NCBI RefSeq assembly: GCF_001665875.1
Contig: NZ_LZTA01000101.1
Span: 1-64,000 of the forward strand
From: Mycobacterium sp. 852002-40037_SCH5390672
GTDB taxonomy: Bacteria; Actinomycetota; Actinomycetes; Mycobacteriales; Mycobacteriaceae
Reading direction: 5' to 3'
Length of the DNA: 64,000 nt
Below the pieces are notes generated by a model, which was not told where the DNA came from, made no database searches, and worked only from the letters and a program-made list of their open reading frames with translations. The position numbers and the translations under genes were made by a program. Each line of letters starts with the position of its first letter. Within the stretch, counting starts at the first letter, position 1. Shown here one piece after another: positions 62,063-64,000 of this stretch.

Positions 62063-62572
62063 TTACAAAGGGCTCGCGCCGTCGGCGAGACCGTCACGGT
62101 CCGAATCGGTCAGCCGCACATTCCATTTGCCGTCGCCGTCGGTGTCGACATATCCGGTCACGCCGCTTTCGTCCGAGCGCAGCACCCGGTCGGCCAGGCC
62201 GTTGCCATCGGTGTCGACGAGGCGAGCATCGGCGCGCCCGTGGCCGTCGAAGTCGACCAGCGGACCGCCGGTGTGCTCGACACCATCGAGGCCGAACCAG
62301 CGCAGTTGGCCGCCCCGGTCCATGGCCACCGCCCACGTCCCGGAACCGTCATCGGTGAAGTAGGCCTCGGGGGTGCCGTCGTTGTCGAGATCCAACACCG
62401 CGTGATCGACGAGGCCGTCGCCGTCGAGATCCGCGAGTGCGTCGTCACGCAATCCGTCGTGGTCGAAGTCCAAGCCGATCGATTCGAAGCGGCCGTCGTG
62501 GTCCAGGTCGAGGTCGGGTTGCCCATGCCAAAAGGCGGCGGCGCCATTGTCGCCGGCGAGACAGTAATCCAT
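62063..62572 (-). CDS. Asp-rich repeat protein, Rv3906c-like
   Basis: A 169-residue protein made almost entirely of eight short repeats of the DxDxDGxxD type (DLDHDGRFE, DFDHDGLRDD, DLDGDGLVDH, DLDNDGTPEA, DFDGHGRADA, DTDGNGLADR, DTDGDGKWNV, DSDRDGLADG). These resemble calcium-binding thrombospondin type 3/dockerin-like loops. No signal peptide. Size and position beside pcnA match the M. tuberculosis gene Rv3906c, whose function is unknown. Calcium binding is inferred from the motif. Confidence 0.8.
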   Translation of the reverse strand: MDYCLAGDNGAAAFWHGQPDLDLDHDGRFESIGLDFDHDGLRDDALADLDGDGLVDHAVLDLDNDGTPEAYFTDDGSGTWAVAMDRGGQLRWFGLDGVEHTGGPLVDFDGHGRADARLVDTDGNGLADRVLRSDESGVTGYVDTDGDGKWNVRLTDSDRDGLADGASPL

Positions 62573-62596
62573 GCGTATTCGGACGCGCGCCTGCCG

Positions 62597-64000
62597 CTAG
62601 TCGTTCCCGCGAGACTGCCACCACGCCAACAACTCCGCGGTCGCCTCGTCGTTGTCCAGCGGTCCGCGCTCCAGCCGGAGCTCTTTCAAAAACCGCCATG
62701 CCTCGCCGACTTGGGGGCCGGCCGGGATGCCGAGCAGCTCCATAATCTGGTTGCCGTCCAGGTCGGGACGCACCCGCGCCAAATCCTCTTGGGCGGCCAA
62801 CTCGGCGATCCGCGTCTCGAGCCGGTCGTAACTGGCCTGCAACCGTGCGGCCCGGCGCTTGTTACGGGTCGTGCAGTCGGCTCGCACCAGCTTGTGCAGC
62901 CGCGGCAGCAGCGGGCCGGCATCGGTGACGTAGCGGCGCACGGCGGAATCGGTCCACTTGCCATCGCCGTAGCCGTGGAACCGCAGATGCAGATACACCA
63001 GTTGCGAAATGTCCTCGACCATCTGCTTGGAATACTTCAACGCCCGCAACCGCTTTCGCACCATCTTGGCGCCGACGACCTCGTGGTGGTGAAAACTCAC
63101 GCCGCCGTTGGCTTCGTGGCGCCGCGTAGCGGGTTTGCCGATATCGTGCAGCAACGCGGCCCAGCGCAGCACCAAGTCCGGGCCGTCGTCTTCAAGCGCG
63201 ATCGCCTGGCGCAGCACGGTCAGTGAGTGTTGGTAGACATCCTTGTGTTGGTGGTGTTCGTCGATGGCCATCTGCATGCCGCCGACCTCGGGCAGCACCA
63301 CCTCACCCATGCCGGTGTGCACCAGCAGATCGATGCCGGCCGTCGGGTCGTCACCGAGCACCAGCTTGTCCAGCTCGGCGGCCACCCGTTCGGCGCTGAT
63401 CCGGGAAAGCTGTGGGGCCATCCGCTCGATCGCCTGGCGCACCCGCGGCGCGACACTGAAGCCGAGCTGCGAGACGAACCGCGCCGCGCGCAGCATCCGC
63501 AATGGGTCGTCGCCGAAGGACACCTCCGGCGCGGCGGGGGTGTCCAGCACCCGCGCGCGCAGCGCCGCCAAACCGCCTAGCGGATCCAGGAATTCGCCCG
63601 GCCCCTCCGGCGTGATGCGCACGGCCATCGCGTTGGCCGTGAAATCGCGGCGCACCAGATCGTCCTCGAGGCGATCGCCGAAGCGCACCTCGGGATTGCG
63701 GGACACCTGGTCGTAGGTGTCGGCGCGAAAGGTGGTGATCTCCAAGCGTTGGTCGCCCTTGCCGACTCCGACGGTGCCGAATTCGATCCCGGTGCCCCAT
63801 AGGTTGTCGGCCCATCGCCGCAGGATTTGTTGCACCTGCTCGGGGCGCGCGTCGGTGGTGAAATCCAGGTCGGGACTCAACCTGCCCAGCAAGGCATCCC
63901 GGACCGAACCGCCGACGAGGTAGAGCTCGTGACCCGCGGCGTCGAACGCGGAGCCGAGCTCGGCCAGCATGGGCGCATGCCGATTGAGGGCGACCGCGGC
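62597..64000 (-). CDS. pcnA: CCA tRNA nucleotidyltransferase/poly(A) polymerase family (5' truncated by window edge)
   Basis: The class II tRNA nucleotidyltransferase adds CCA to tRNA 3' ends. The head has LVGGSVRDALLGR and the catalytic DLDFTTDA, then VRRDFTANAMAVRI and the HD-domain ALLHDIGKPATRRHE, which is the usual mycobacterial PcnA arrangement. The frame stays open to base 64000 (AAVALNRHAP precedes the ATG at 63970), so the true start lies beyond the window; 63970 is internal. The 24-bp gap to the Rv3906c-like gene and the order match M. tuberculosis Rv3907c. Confidence 0.92.
   Translation of the reverse strand, partial: AAVALNRHAPMLAELGSAFDAAGHELYLVGGSVRDALLGRLSPDLDFTTDARPEQVQQILRRWADNLWGTGIEFGTVGVGKGDQRLEITTFRADTYDQVSRNPEVRFGDRLEDDLVRRDFTANAMAVRITPEGPGEFLDPLGGLAALRARVLDTPAAPEVSFGDDPLRMLRAARFVSQLGFSVAPRVRQAIERMAPQLSRISAERVAAELDKLVLGDDPTAGIDLLVHTGMGEVVLPEVGGMQMAIDEHHQHKDVYQHSLTVLRQAIALEDDGPDLVLRWAALLHDIGKPATRRHEANGGVSFHHHEVVGAKMVRKRLRALKYSKQMVEDISQLVYLHLRFHGYGDGKWTDSAVRRYVTDAGPLLPRLHKLVRADCTTRNKRRAARLQASYDRLETRIAELAAQEDLARVRPDLDGNQIMELLGIPAGPQVGEAWRFLKELRLERGPLDNDEATAELLAWWQSRGND

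Overview
The window is high-GC chromosomal DNA from a non-tuberculous Mycobacterium. The evidence is the dense set of TetR, FadD, FadE, thiolase and MmpL genes, frequent GTG/TTG starts, and a block at 46.8-64.0 kb that follows the order known from M. tuberculosis around Rv3894c-Rv3907c (eccC2, eccB2, Rv3896c-Rv3899c-like genes, an Rv3906c-like gene, pcnA). Both window ends cut genes: a TetR gene at the left and pcnA at the right. I saw no rRNA, tRNA, IS element, prophage or CRISPR array.

Layout. 0-13 kb holds regulators beside small enzymes, a copper chaperone plus copper P-type ATPase operon, two secreted or membrane esterases/lipases and a Tat-type polysaccharide deacetylase. 13-28.5 kb looks like a catabolic acyl-CoA island: an acyl-CoA synthetase, two thiolase plus Zn-ribbon (DUF35) pairs, a double CaiB CoA-transferase, an amidohydrolase, a double acyl-CoA dehydrogenase, a glycosyltransferase, and PadR, LacI and TetR regulators. 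A shared operator-like palindrome sits before fadD (13.14 kb) and between fadE and its divergent tetR (27.80 kb), so both ends are probably co-regulated.

28.6-46.9 kb holds a three-domain DUF190 protein, class I fructose-bisphosphate aldolase, a catalase-like peroxidase with cytochrome b561, an anti-sigma/antagonist pair, two aminoglycoside-phosphotransferase-fold kinases, a D-aminoacylase-type amidohydrolase with a Rieske oxygenase, a NarL-type two-component system and an MmpL transporter.

46.8-64.0 kb is a reduced and rearranged ESX-2 region, all on the minus strand. eccC2 and eccB2 are intact, but eccC2 ends against the convergent mmpL gene, and the PE/PPE/esx/espG/eccD/mycP/eccE/eccA part expected after it is absent. 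Between eccB2 and pcnA, where M. tuberculosis has esxF-esxE-cpnT-ift (secreted toxin and immunity), this window has an EspC-like gene, a large alpha/beta-hydrolase (DUF1023-type) gene and a tandem array of four related single-pass membrane proteins. Each paralogue carries an invariant pair of extracytoplasmic cysteines. One copy is a frameshifted pseudogene, and three are preceded by the same ~44-bp motif. This array, possibly with the hydrolase, is the best candidate for an undescribed effector/immunity-like module; that function is inference.
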